DNA of 64,000 bases from Bremerella sp. JC817 (lineage in GTDB: Bacteria; Planctomycetota; Planctomycetia; Pirellulales; Pirellulaceae): positions 806,001-870,000 of the forward strand of contig NZ_JBFEFG010000280.1 in the NCBI RefSeq assembly GCF_040718835.1, given 5' to 3'. The position numbers and the translations under genes are program-made. Below are positions 17,170 to 26,094 of this stretch, piece after piece (positions within the stretch are counted from its first letter, which is position 1; the number at the start of each line of letters is the position of its first letter). The notes beneath the pieces are model-generated. The model did no database searches, was not told where the DNA came from, and was given only the letters and a program-made list of their open reading frames with translations.

Positions 17170-18492
17170 ATGGAATTCAGGTCTGACCTTCAAGTACTTG
17201 TGATCGGTGCTGGACCCTCCGGATTGGTGTCTCTGAAGACATTACGCCAGATGGGTATCGATGCCGTTGCGATCGATCGCAACCCAAATGTGGGTGGCAA
17301 CTGGGATATCACGTCGCCGCACAGCAGCGTCTACGAGTCGACGCACCTGATCTCGTCCAAGGGGATGACTCAGTTCAGTGACTTCCCAATGCCGGAAAGC
17401 TTCCCTGAGTACCCATGCCATCACGAAGTGCTGGCATATCTACGTTTTTACGCAGAGCGTTTTGATTTGGATCGTTTTGTTCGCATAAAAACTTCCATTG
17501 TTTCTCTAAAAAAGCAGGAGAGTCATTGGGAAGCAGAACTTGCGAGGGGGGATGGGTCCTCAAACACGAAGGAAAAATTCGCCGCGGTCGTCATTGCGAA
17601 CGGTCATCACGCCCAACCGTTGATGCCCGATCTTCCCGGAAACTTCACGGGAGAATTGATCCACGCCCACGATTACAAGCATCATCGGCAGCTCGAAGGG
17701 AAGCGTGTGCTGGTGGTCGGCGCGGGGAACAGCGGCTGCGATATTGCGGTTGAAGCGGCCATTCATGGAAAGCAGGCCGCGATCAGCATGCGGCGTGGCT
17801 ACCATTTCTTCCCCAAGTTTATCCGGGGGAAACCGGCCGATGTGGTGGGCGATCGGTTGCGACGTTGGCCCATTCCACGTTCGCTGCAGAAGCGTGTCGC
17901 TCAGTTGGCGGTTGATTGGACCATCGGCAAGCCGCAGAGATATGGTCTGCCGGCGCCCGATCATAAGCTGTTTGAAACGCATCCGATCATCAACTCGCAG
18001 CTTCCTTACTATGCCGGGCACGGCAAGCTGGGTGTCTTCCCCGATATTCGCCGGCTCGATGGCGAGATGGTCGAGTTCACCGATGGCCGCCGCGAAGCGT
18101 TCGATCTGATTGTCTGCGCGACCGGGTATCAGCTTGTCTTCCCGTTCGCGTCGCCTGAATTGTTGAACGTGCAGAACGGTGTGCCGCGGTTCTATCTGCA
18201 CGCATTCCATCCGCACGACGATTCCCTGTTTGTGGCAGGGATGATTCAGCCCAATAGTGGGCAGTGGCCGTTGACCGATCTTCAGGCCCAGATGATCGCT
18301 CGATTTCTGAAGAGCTGGCGTGATAAAACCCCTGGGGCGGATTGGTTCCGGCAGCAGAAGCAGGGGCATGGAATCGGGATCCCGTCGCGGAATCATTTCC
18401 TCGCTACCGCGCGGCATCGCTTGGAAGTCGACTACTTCGAGTATCGAAAGATCCTGACCGACTTGATCCGCAAGTTCGATCGCGTCTCGTAG
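17170..18492 (+). CDS. Flavin-containing monooxygenase (class B FMO)
   Basis: A 440-residue flavoprotein. The FAD-binding GxGxxG is 'VLVIGAGPSGL' (residues 9-19). The FMO fingerprint FxGxxxHxxxY is intact as 'FTGELIHAHDY' (from about residue 159), and the NADPH-binding GxGxxG is 'VVGAGNSGCD' (from about residue 184). 'DLIVCATGY' near the C-terminus is the usual ATG-type motif. Enzymes of this family oxygenate soft nucleophiles (S, N) or act as Baeyer-Villiger enzymes, using NADPH and O2. The substrate cannot be read from sequence. It is monocistronic and convergent with the sulfatase. Confidence 0.92.
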   Translation: MEFRSDLQVLVIGAGPSGLVSLKTLRQMGIDAVAIDRNPNVGGNWDITSPHSSVYESTHLISSKGMTQFSDFPMPESFPEYPCHHEVLAYLRFYAERFDLDRFVRIKTSIVSLKKQESHWEAELARGDGSSNTKEKFAAVVIANGHHAQPLMPDLPGNFTGELIHAHDYKHHRQLEGKRVLVVGAGNSGCDIAVEAAIHGKQAAISMRRGYHFFPKFIRGKPADVVGDRLRRWPIPRSLQKRVAQLAVDWTIGKPQRYGLPAPDHKLFETHPIINSQLPYYAGHGKLGVFPDIRRLDGEMVEFTDGRREAFDLIVCATGYQLVFPFASPELLNVQNGVPRFYLHAFHPHDDSLFVAGMIQPNSGQWPLTDLQAQMIARFLKSWRDKTPGADWFRQQKQGHGIGIPSRNHFLATARHRLEVDYFEYRKILTDLIRKFDRVS

Positions 18493-18506
18493 TGGCGCAT
18501 AAAAAA

Positions 18507-18536
18507 AGCCAGGACGCATGGTCCTGGCTGGTCGGT
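18507..18536 (-). terminator. Intrinsic terminator for the sulfatase gene
   Basis: AGCCAGGAC and GTCCTGGCT form a perfect 9-bp stem around GCATG. Seven A precede it on the plus strand (18501-18507), giving a U-run for minus-strand transcripts. It lies 26 bp past the sulfatase stop and also just after the monooxygenase stop. Confidence 0.8.
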
Positions 18537-18554
18537 TCGTTCGCGACGCGGCGA

Positions 18555-20069
18555 CTACTTCGTGCCTTCGATCTTGGCGAGCAACTTCTGTAGCTCTGCC
18601 AATTGCTCAGGATGTTTGGCGGCGATGTCGGTTTGTTCGCCGGGATCGGTTGAAAGATCGTACAGCGTCGTCTTTTCGTTCTTCCCGCGACCTTGGCGAA
18701 CCAGCTTCCACTGGCCAACTCGCAGGCCAATGCCACGCGGCGATTCTTCGATGACGTATTCGCGCCCCTTGGCATCGACTTCGCCGAGCAAGGTTTCTTT
18801 CAGGTCTTGGCTGTCGGGCAGGGCACCTGCGGGAACCGGCTGATCGACAATCGCGGCGAAGGTCGCACCCAGATCAGTGGTGGTAATCATCTTGTCGCTG
18901 GTCTGACCAGGCTTCACGACGCTTGGCCACTTTACGATGAAAGGTGTGCGCGTGCCTCCTTCAAACGGCGTGTACTTGCCACCACGATAAGGCCCGGCCG
19001 GCTTGTGTTCGCCCAGCTTTTCGACCGCTTCGTCTTTGTAGCCATCATCCAGCACTGGGCCATTGTCGCTGCAGAACACGATTAACGTGTTGTCGGTCAG
19101 CTTCAATTCGTCGAGCGTTTTAACCAGTTCCCCCACACACCAGTCGAGCTGAACGACCGCGTCGCCACGCAGGCCGAGCGACGACTTGCCCTGGAAACGT
19201 TCGTGCGGCATCCGAGGCACGTGCAGGTCGTGCGCGGCGAAGAAAAGGAAGAAGGGTTCGTCTTTGTTGGCATGGATCCACTCGTTCGACTTCTTCACCC
19301 ATTCGTCGGCCAGGTCTTCGTCTCGCCAGCGAGCGGCGTGACCACCGGTGAAGAAACCGATGCGGCCGATACCGTTGTGGATGGTGTTATTGTGGCCGTG
19401 ACTCCAGTCGAGCTTCAGCGTATCGCGGGCCGTGACACCCGTTGGCTGACCGTCGGGGTTCTCGTTGCCGACCCACAGCGGATCGTTGGGATCGAGATGG
19501 CGAACACGATGGTTCTCGACGTAGACGCTCGGCACTCGATCGTTGGTCGTCGGCAACAGGAAGCAGTAGTCGAAACCGAGCTCGAGCGGGCCGGGCTTCA
19601 GATCACCATTCCAATCGGGGCCTTTCCCTTCGCCCAGGCCAAGATGCCACTTGCCGACCACCGCCGTCTTGTAGCCACCCTTCTGCAACACTTCCGGAAC
19701 CGTTTCCGTTTCCGGCTTGATGATCGAAGTCGCGTTGGGTGGCGCGATGCCGGTCCCTTTCTGGCGGAAAGCATACATGCCGGTCAGAAACGCGAATCGC
19801 GTTGGCGTACAGGTCGAGGTCGAGCAGTAACCGCTGGTGAATCGCAAGCCATCTTTCGCCAAGGCATCGATGTGCGGTGTTTCGACGCCGGTTGCCCCGT
19901 AGCAACCGACATCGCCATAACCGAGATCGTCGGCCATGATCACGATGATGTTTGGCTTATCAGGCGAAGCGGCATTCGCGGAAAGCGTGAAGCCACATAC
20001 AAGCGTAAGGGCGACCAACATGGTCAAGCGTGGGGAAGCAGAGCAGGGCGAACGAAAGCACCAAGGCAT
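18555..20069 (-). CDS. Exported arylsulfatase, Cys type
   Basis: A 504-residue alkaline-phosphatase-superfamily sulfatase. The ATG at 20069 is preferred over one 9 nt upstream because AAAGG abuts the upstream ATG. The signal peptide ends near SANA. Catalytic motifs: 'NIIVIMADDLGYGD' (metal-binding Asp pair), the formylglycine site C-T-P-T-R at about residues 87-91, 'TAVVGKWHLG', and 'IVFCSDNGP' (metal-binding Asp-Asn). It needs formylglycine maturation of the Cys, but no convincing maturase is encoded nearby. Planctomycetes carry many such enzymes for sulfated algal polysaccharides; the substrate here is not known. Confidence 0.95.
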   Translation of the reverse strand: MPWCFRSPCSASPRLTMLVALTLVCGFTLSANAASPDKPNIIVIMADDLGYGDVGCYGATGVETPHIDALAKDGLRFTSGYCSTSTCTPTRFAFLTGMYAFRQKGTGIAPPNATSIIKPETETVPEVLQKGGYKTAVVGKWHLGLGEGKGPDWNGDLKPGPLELGFDYCFLLPTTNDRVPSVYVENHRVRHLDPNDPLWVGNENPDGQPTGVTARDTLKLDWSHGHNNTIHNGIGRIGFFTGGHAARWRDEDLADEWVKKSNEWIHANKDEPFFLFFAAHDLHVPRMPHERFQGKSSLGLRGDAVVQLDWCVGELVKTLDELKLTDNTLIVFCSDNGPVLDDGYKDEAVEKLGEHKPAGPYRGGKYTPFEGGTRTPFIVKWPSVVKPGQTSDKMITTTDLGATFAAIVDQPVPAGALPDSQDLKETLLGEVDAKGREYVIEESPRGIGLRVGQWKLVRQGRGKNEKTTLYDLSTDPGEQTDIAAKHPEQLAELQKLLAKIEGTK

Positions 20070-20354
20070 GGCAGGCATCCTTTCAGAGTCGAGCGACGCG
20101 ATTCAGGAATGTCAGGGGTGGCACTAACCTGACGCGGCAAGGCGGAAAAAGCAATGGAAAGGTGGGCATGGTCCACGAGAACCGCGAAAAACGGCTCTTT
20201 TGCATTGTGATCTCTCGCGATAGTAGCGTCAATTCCGCCAGTTCTCGGCGGTGATTGGTTCATTTGCTGCCGGCATGCAAAATGGATGTCGATTGGCCAT
20301 GACTTGGTTCGACTAGGAGTTAAGAGAACCCATTCACCATACGGGAATCGCCTG

Positions 20355-20711
20355 ATGAAATACATTTTGCTGATGTATAACGCCGAAGAAGCGTTCACGC
20401 CGGAAGAGCTGCCAGAGCATATGAAGTACGCGCTGGACATCTGCCACGAACTGCACGCCAAAGGGCAGTACCTGGGGGCATCGCCCTTGCTATCGATCAG
20501 CACGGCGACCAGTGTCACCGCCCATAACGGCCGTGCAGAAGTCCGCGACGGACCGTTTGCCGAGACGAAGGAGCAGTTGGGAGGCTACGTGCTGATCGAC
20601 GTGCCCGACCTCGACGAAGCGATCGCGATCGCTCAACGGTTCCCATCGGCGAAACGTGGCACGGTCGAGATTCGTCCGCTCTTCGAGTTGGAAGGCTTGC
20701 CGGGCAGCTAG
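20355..20711 (+). CDS. YCII-related (DGPF-domain) protein
   Basis: A 118-residue protein from ATG 20355. It has the YCII/DGPF pattern: 'MKYILLMYNAEEA' at the start, then 'AEVRDGPFAETKEQLGGYV' and 'DLDEAIAIAQRFP', ending in 'GTVEIRPLFEL'. The ferredoxin-like fold is shared with muconolactone isomerase-like enzymes, but the activity is generally unknown. In other genomes these often neighbour ECF sigma factors; none is present here. Divergent from the sulfatase and nearly abutting the convergent DUF4038 gene. Confidence 0.88.
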   Translation: MKYILLMYNAEEAFTPEELPEHMKYALDICHELHAKGQYLGASPLLSISTATSVTAHNGRAEVRDGPFAETKEQLGGYVLIDVPDLDEAIAIAQRFPSAKRGTVEIRPLFELEGLPGS

Positions 20712-20715
20712 GTAC

Positions 20716-22317
20716 TTACGATCGCGCGATCAGCACCCAGTCTTGTTGGTCCGGAGATTCAAACGTTCCGTCCGCGGTTAGCTGCGCTGCGGTGCGTTTG
20801 CCGGTGCGGGGATCGAACCATTCAAACTGCTTGGCGGCGGCAAGTCTGGTTCGATCGATCTTCACCCAACCGCCCGTCGGCATATAGATCACGGCCAGGT
20901 CTCCGTCGGCGCTGGCCGCGGCTGCGATGTGCTGCGAAGGCGTGTCATTGGCCGAGCTGCCAGCGATCACTTTGTTTTCAGGAACGAGCGTCCACCAGTC
21001 GAGCGACGTGAACAGTTCCGCCAGGTGATGCATGCTGCTGCTACCGGGCAGTTGCATCGCTTCATTCCAAGGCTTGGCCAGACCGGAGCCCTTGTGATTG
21101 AGCGGCGTGCTTGGTTTGGATTCCCAACTCCAGATTCCATGGGCACCGTACGTGACGCCTGCCGTTGGCGTGCTGAGCAAGCTCCAATAGCAAGCCCGAC
21201 GGACATTGTAGGCGGAATGAGGCTGCTTCGACTGATAGGCAAAGTGATCTTCGTAGCACGGTTCCGAGTTGATGATCGGGCGATGGGGCGAGTCGTTCCA
21301 TTGTTTAGCTGGGGGACCTGCGTAAGTCCATTTCAATGAGTTGTCGCTGTCTCCATGGCCACTCTGATAGATATAGAAGTCGACCCATTTCTGATCGGCG
21401 AAGCTTTGCATATCCCAACGCATCCCTTGCTGATGCAGCGTAGCCGGGGCATGGGGGCGATTGCCGAAGACGGCCTGACCGATCTTCTTCCAGTGCTCGG
21501 CGCGATTGCCTCCGTAGTTCTCATCGCCACCGAGGAACCAGGCGACATGATTCGCTCCGTAACGTGCTTCAATGTAGCGAGCGAGGCGAATGGCCTGGTC
21601 GGTCGGCAGCTTGCCAGGCGTGTAACTTTCTTCCCCTAGCGCCCACAGAATGACAGGCACCGCCAGCATATCGTGAGCGTTAATCGCGTCGATGCGAGCA
21701 TCGATTCTCTGGAAAAACTCGGGATGAATCTCGATCGTTTCGCGACCGGAATAGGCGACCTGACCTTCGGCGTTGTGATAGGCCGCTCGCCATGGTGTGG
21801 TGACAACTTGAATCGCACTGAACGATTTTTGCTGACGATCTTTCAGGTACTCTTCCCAATCGGTCGCCGAGGCCAGCAGGGCACCGTTCCAGGCCGTATC
21901 GGCCAGCCAGAAGAATGGCGTCCCGTCGGCATGTTGCAGAAAGCGTCCGTTGTCGGAAACCTGAATCGGCCCATGTTGCTCGAAAATCGTTCTCCCGGCG
22001 TTGGTGACGCAGGTGAAGCTTCCTTGCTGATCGGCCAATCCTTTCTGGCCACGGATGGCATACTTCCAGATGCCAAGTTCGTCCGGCATGAAGCGTACCT
22101 TCCAAGTCAGGCCACCATCCCAGTACATGCGAGGCGAAACCTTCTTGCCGGAAGGGCTGAGTAGCTGCAGCTGAAATTCTGCGGAAGTCGGCGTCTGCGG
22201 ATCGGCCTCGAAGGCATGTTCCCAGCGGTTCCATTTACCAACCGATTCGGCGGCGACGGTGGCTTGGAGGAAGGATGCGATCAGCGCAGCAGTGAGCAAG
22301 AGCGAGCAGCGGGGCAT
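20716..22317 (-). CDS. Exported DUF4038 (apiosidase-like) glycoside hydrolase
   Basis: A 533-residue exported protein from ATG 22317 (signal peptide MPRCSLLLTAALIASFLQ, cleavage near VAA). No clear Shine-Dalgarno is seen. Domains: an N-terminal beta-sandwich of DUF5060 type ('KWNRWEHAFEAD', 'ELGIWKYAIRGQ'), a TIM-barrel-like DUF4038 domain ('DGTPFFWLADTAWNG', 'VPVILWALGEES', 'HVAWFLGGDENYGG', 'PIINSEPCYED') and a C-terminal putative collagen-binding-like domain ('LAVIYMPTGGWVKID', 'EWFDPRTGKRT'). The Glu in 'INSEPCYE' and the Asp/Glu in 'GGDENYGG' are candidate catalytic residues. Probably a glycosidase acting on plant or algal glycans. Confidence 0.85.
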   Translation of the reverse strand: MPRCSLLLTAALIASFLQATVAAESVGKWNRWEHAFEADPQTPTSAEFQLQLLSPSGKKVSPRMYWDGGLTWKVRFMPDELGIWKYAIRGQKGLADQQGSFTCVTNAGRTIFEQHGPIQVSDNGRFLQHADGTPFFWLADTAWNGALLASATDWEEYLKDRQQKSFSAIQVVTTPWRAAYHNAEGQVAYSGRETIEIHPEFFQRIDARIDAINAHDMLAVPVILWALGEESYTPGKLPTDQAIRLARYIEARYGANHVAWFLGGDENYGGNRAEHWKKIGQAVFGNRPHAPATLHQQGMRWDMQSFADQKWVDFYIYQSGHGDSDNSLKWTYAGPPAKQWNDSPHRPIINSEPCYEDHFAYQSKQPHSAYNVRRACYWSLLSTPTAGVTYGAHGIWSWESKPSTPLNHKGSGLAKPWNEAMQLPGSSSMHHLAELFTSLDWWTLVPENKVIAGSSANDTPSQHIAAAASADGDLAVIYMPTGGWVKIDRTRLAAAKQFEWFDPRTGKRTAAQLTADGTFESPDQQDWVLIARS

Positions 22318-22440
22318 GGGGGAGAATCCGACTGGCGTGGTCTGGGAGAGGCAGAAAAGATCGCGGGCAGAATGCAAGGGGACCGTGCTGTCGACGAAGA
22401 CAGAACGGTCCTGGGTTGGACATGGGAAGGCGAATGATGC

Positions 22441-22887
22441 CTAGCCCTGGTTCTTGAAGACCATAACCTGGACGATCGTTTTGGCTCGGGTCTTGTCGAG
22501 CTCGAGCTTGATCATCAGGTCGTCGATGAATTCTTTTTCATCCGCTTCGACCACGCCGTCTGCCAGGACGATATCGCAGCAGTTGGCGAAGACCGTTTCG
22601 CGAAGTTCCGGTGGAACAGCCGGAACGGCGCTGGCGATCAGCTTTTCCGGGCCACCTCGCTTGAGGATCCCCAGCAGGCGATCCATCATCGAGTTGAACT
22701 TGTGTGGCGGGACGTTCTGATACATCTTCATGCGGGCCAGCGTGGTGACCAGCGTACCGACTTCTTCGTCCGCGATATGGCCGTCACATGCCGAGGCAGC
22801 CAAGAGCGTTCCTGCGAAACCTTCCTGCGGACCGAACTGTTCCGGAGCGAACGAGGAGTCATCCAATACATCATCGAATAGTGACAT
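22441..22887 (-). CDS. TerB-like protein (copy 1)
   Basis: A 148-residue all-helical protein with the TerB acidic signatures: 'AASACDGHIADEEVGTL' near residue 31 and 'CDIVLADGVVEADEKEFIDDL' split over residues 103-123 (D-x-x-V-x-x-x-E). These acidic clusters bind divalent metal in characterised TerB. No other ter genes are present, so tellurite resistance should not be assumed; in planctomycetes such proteins are common and may act in metal- or membrane-linked stress. It follows its paralogue at 22950-23393 by 62 bp. GGGAATAG precedes the ATG. Confidence 0.85.
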   Translation of the reverse strand: MSLFDDVLDDSSFAPEQFGPQEGFAGTLLAASACDGHIADEEVGTLVTTLARMKMYQNVPPHKFNSMMDRLLGILKRGGPEKLIASAVPAVPPELRETVFANCCDIVLADGVVEADEKEFIDDLMIKLELDKTRAKTIVQVMVFKNQG

Positions 22888-22949
22888 GAGGCTATTCCCA
22901 ATCGTCTGAGGGTGAGATAAGCGTGAAAGGCTTGAGTACCGGCGAGCCG

Positions 22950-23393
22950 TTAACCTTTGTTCTTGATGACCATAACTTCGGCGATTGTCTTGGCGGTTTT
23001 GGCATCGATCTGCAGCTTATCGCGAAGCCGTTCGATGAAAACTTTTTCTTCCGCTTCAACAACTCCGTCGGCCAGCACGATATCGCAAGCATTCGCGAAC
23101 GCGGCCTTGGCCAGGTCTTTCGGCAAGGTCTCGGTACATGAGTCGATTAACGCTTCGACCCCTCTCTTCTTCATGAAACCATGCAGCTTGTTCAGAGTCT
23201 TACCATACTGACGACCGTCGTACCGTTGGAACAGCTTCATGCGTACCAGGCAGGTAATCAGGCCGTTGACTTCATCATCAGCAATGTGGCCATCACAACC
23301 ACTGGCACCCATCAAGATCCCGGCGAACGATTCCTGGGGCGTGAGTTTAGAGGAACCTTCCATTCCTCCGAAGAGCGAGTCGAGCAATCCCAT
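22950..23393 (-). CDS. TerB-like protein (copy 2)
   Basis: A 147-residue paralogue of the preceding gene, from ATG 23393 (GGGA about 9 nt upstream). It shares 'GASGCDGHIADDEVNGL', 'FANACDIVLADGVVEAEEK' and the C-terminal pattern 'TIxxVMVxKNxG'. It differs by an N-terminal 'MGLLDSLFGGMEGSS' that could be an amphipathic helix. The two genes are in the same order and strand, so a tandem duplication followed by divergence is the simplest history. Probably one operon. Confidence 0.85.
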   Translation of the reverse strand: MGLLDSLFGGMEGSSKLTPQESFAGILMGASGCDGHIADDEVNGLITCLVRMKLFQRYDGRQYGKTLNKLHGFMKKRGVEALIDSCTETLPKDLAKAAFANACDIVLADGVVEAEEKVFIERLRDKLQIDAKTAKTIAEVMVIKNKG

Positions 23394-23525
23394 CGTCTGG
23401 ATTCCCTTTAGCGACAACTAATGAAAAGGACAGTAGATAGAGTCGACGCCAACCAGAATAGATAGATCGGGGGGCACCGATTCGTCGGTTGCCATCCTAC
23501 AATAGAACGGTGCCCTATACCTAAG

Positions 23526-23556
23526 AAAAACTGGTCGACTTTCTCGGCCAGTTTTT
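23526..23556 (-). terminator. Intrinsic terminator of the CaCA exchanger gene
   Basis: AAAAACTGGTCGA and TCGGCCAGTTTTT form a 13-bp stem (one G-T pair) around CTTTC. The arms end in A/T runs on both sides, so it can act in both directions. It lies 16 bp past the exchanger stop. Confidence 0.8.
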
Positions 23557-23571
23557 ATGGCAAAATAATTC

Positions 23572-24945
23572 TTACAGGCCTAGAAGTCCTAGCAAACTGA
23601 AGCCGAACGAACCTGCCACGGCATAGGCGATGAACAGCCCATACAACAGGCACAAAACGATCGATTTGGTACGCGTCAGTTGATGACGATGCCACAGGAT
23701 CATCAAGGTGATCGCCGACAAAGTCGCCAACAGAACCCGCAAGTCGACCAGGCCTTCGATCGGCTTGCCGTCGTTCATCAGCAACACCGGTTGCCAGCCC
23801 AGCAGATACGAATTGACCAGCAGCGGAATCGAAAGGCAAACGCAGATATCGAAGATGTTCGAGCCGAACACATTCGAGACCGCGCCAGAGTCGTCGCCAC
23901 GCATCGCGGCACCGATCGACAGAAACGTATCGGGCACGCTGGATGCCGCGGCCGCGAGAATCACCGCGACGAAGAAGACCGGGACGTTCAAATAGTGAGC
24001 GGTCTCGTTGGTCACTTCCACCAACCAATAACAAGACCCCGCGGCGATGACCGTGCAGCCCAGCAGCACCAGTGTCGCCGTCAGGCCGTTGAGTGGGATC
24101 TCGAACATGCCATAGAACGCTCCCGCCGATTCGGCTTCGTCGTCATCTTCTTCATCGGCCGCACTCTTGATCTTCTCGACCAGGGCATGTGTCGCCCGGA
24201 TCTTTTCGGCCTGCAGTGTGGCGACGATTTGTTCCGTCGGCGTCTGGTGACCAACTTCGCCTAGATGGGCATGGATAGCATCCAGGGCATGTTGATATCG
24301 CCGGGCATCAATAAATAGGTGGACGATATATGCGGCATACATACCCAGGAACACGAGTCCCATCCACCAATACATACGATCGTTGAACAGAAAGAGGATC
24401 AGTACCGCTTCACACGCCAGAAACCAGAAGCCGTCGCGAGTGATCACCTCGGGTTCCACATTGATGGAAGGCTGCGACTTGCGATAGACCGAAATCACCA
24501 ACCCGCAAAAAGCCGGAATCAGGATCATGTTGTAGACGGCGCTGCCGGCACATGTCGCCAGGGTACTGCCATAGCCATCGGCCCCAGTCTGGGCGATCTC
24601 GCTGGCGGTTCCGTTGGTGTTCATTACGGCAACGATGACAAAGAAGATCCCGCTGAACAGTTCGGGCATACTGCTCGCCACGGCGTCGAGCGTAGCGCCC
24701 CGGACCGAACCAGGAATTCGCATGGTTTCACCGACCCACTGGGCAGCGTCCGCGAAGGGATCGCAGGCCTGCCAGATGACGATCGAGATTAAGACGACCT
24801 GCAAAATCAGGAAGGCGAGGGGAATATTGAGAACCCAAGGCGAGCAGAGAATCAACGCCACCAGCGCGGCGACGGTGACTCCGATGGCGGTCCATTCGGG
24901 GCCATTGTCGTCGGTGGCTGGACTCTGATCGACATCCTGACTCAT
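23572..24945 (-). CDS. Sodium/calcium exchanger family transporter (CaCA)
   Basis: A 457-residue integral membrane protein with about 10-11 helices in two halves. The alpha-1 repeat is 'RGATLDAVASSMPELFSGIF' (near residues 81-100). The alpha-2 repeat is 'LAAAASSVPDTFLSIGAA' followed by 'SNVFGSNIFDI'. A hydrophilic acidic loop ('SAADEEDDDEAES') separates the halves, as in other CaCA proteins. The usual GTSLPE of alpha-1 is ASSMPE, and alpha-2 keeps SSVPD. Likely an antiporter for Ca2+ or another divalent cation against Na+ or H+ in the cytoplasmic membrane. AGGAG precedes the ATG. Confidence 0.9.
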   Translation of the reverse strand: MSQDVDQSPATDDNGPEWTAIGVTVAALVALILCSPWVLNIPLAFLILQVVLISIVIWQACDPFADAAQWVGETMRIPGSVRGATLDAVASSMPELFSGIFFVIVAVMNTNGTASEIAQTGADGYGSTLATCAGSAVYNMILIPAFCGLVISVYRKSQPSINVEPEVITRDGFWFLACEAVLILFLFNDRMYWWMGLVFLGMYAAYIVHLFIDARRYQHALDAIHAHLGEVGHQTPTEQIVATLQAEKIRATHALVEKIKSAADEEDDDEAESAGAFYGMFEIPLNGLTATLVLLGCTVIAAGSCYWLVEVTNETAHYLNVPVFFVAVILAAAASSVPDTFLSIGAAMRGDDSGAVSNVFGSNIFDICVCLSIPLLVNSYLLGWQPVLLMNDGKPIEGLVDLRVLLATLSAITLMILWHRHQLTRTKSIVLCLLYGLFIAYAVAGSFGFSLLGLLGL

Positions 24946-25004
24946 GCAAGACTCCTGAGATCGCTTCGATGCGATGCTCGTTGCGAGGGAGGGAAGAAAG
25001 CTAA

Positions 25005-25937
25005 CTATTTCAACGGCAGGTAAATCTTGGTGCGTAGCTGATCAACCGGCGTCTGCTCGGGATCGTTCTCGTAGATTTCGAAAGCACTGCAACTGGCAAG
25101 TTTCCAGTTGTGGTACCGAACGTGCTGATTGGCGGCGCTCCAGGCATTGCCCAGGTGATTGTAGTCGCCGACATGCTCTACGCAAAAGGCCTTTGTTTCC
25201 GGGGTCGACCACCGTTCGAGGGAAGTTGGTACCGGCGTGTCCGCCGAAGGCAGCGTCAGGCCGACCGTATATTCACACGTCTGCTTGCCGATATCGAACT
25301 TGTGATAGGCCGCCATCATCTGGCCATCGACCGGCAAGTTGTTCTGCTGAAACAGCGGCATTATCTCGCCAATCGCGCCCTGCATCGAGGGACCGATATC
25401 ACTGATCGCACAGCGGCGACGCAGACCTGCCATCGCGATTGGACCGATCGTCGTGTTGCCGAGGATGTTGGTTTGCGTCTGGATCGATCCAGTCTCGATC
25501 CATTCTTTCAGCATCCGCAGCCCCCGGGCATAGTCCATGCTGATCGCCCCTTTGACCATGCCGGTCATCCAGAACAGAAACCAGGGCAAGCTGCCACTCA
25601 TCCGCCAGGTGACTTTGGTGCCCAGTCCCGACGGAGCGAAGTCGAAGCCGACCTTGGCCTTTGACTTGTAGGGCTTTGAGAAGCGGATTTCATCTTCGAT
25701 CAGCCGGTTGGGTTCGACCTGCAGATGCTCGAGCTCGCCGGCGCCGACCACGGTTCCTTCCCATTGGTAAAGCGAACCAGGGGCATTCGAGACCTCGCTG
25801 ACAGTTACCTTGGCGGTCGGTTCCGAGCAAAGCCATGGGCTCCAGGTTGTCCAGGTTCGGAAATCAACCACCTTCTCGAAGACAACTTCTGGCGACGCAG
25901 CAATTTCAACCGACTTCTCGACGTGAAAACGTGGCAT
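25005..25937 (-). CDS. SRPBCC domain fused to GyrI-like effector-binding domain
   Basis: A 310-residue protein from ATG 25937. Residues 1-150 form an SRPBCC/polyketide-cyclase-like lipid-binding domain ('EIAASPEVVFEKVVDFRTW', 'LGTKVTWRMSGSLPWFLFW'). Residues 160-310 form an AraC/GyrI-like effector-binding domain ('GPIAMAGLRRRCAI', 'KQTCEYTVGLTLP', 'AFCVEHVGDYNHLG', 'QTPVDQLRTKIYLPLK'). Both halves bind small hydrophobic molecules in known families. No DNA-binding domain is present. Cytosolic binding or sequestration of a ligand is an inference. Confidence 0.85.
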   Translation of the reverse strand: MPRFHVEKSVEIAASPEVVFEKVVDFRTWTTWSPWLCSEPTAKVTVSEVSNAPGSLYQWEGTVVGAGELEHLQVEPNRLIEDEIRFSKPYKSKAKVGFDFAPSGLGTKVTWRMSGSLPWFLFWMTGMVKGAISMDYARGLRMLKEWIETGSIQTQTNILGNTTIGPIAMAGLRRRCAISDIGPSMQGAIGEIMPLFQQNNLPVDGQMMAAYHKFDIGKQTCEYTVGLTLPSADTPVPTSLERWSTPETKAFCVEHVGDYNHLGNAWSAANQHVRYHNWKLASCSAFEIYENDPEQTPVDQLRTKIYLPLK

Positions 25938-26094
25938 GCAGATTCTCGCGGACATGCCGCCACGACGGATAAATTCCGCTGGAGCGGCTCAGGTGGCCTT
26001 GGGGGAAAGCAAGCCACGATTATGAAAGTCCGATCCGGTCGAGTCAAAGCAATTCAAGACCGAAACGAGAAGGGAGGCTGCAGGCAGGGGAGAG

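Noticed and set aside
22441..23393. Tellurite-resistance operon
   Set aside because: Only TerB-like proteins are present; without TerC or TerD relatives the phenotype cannot be claimed.
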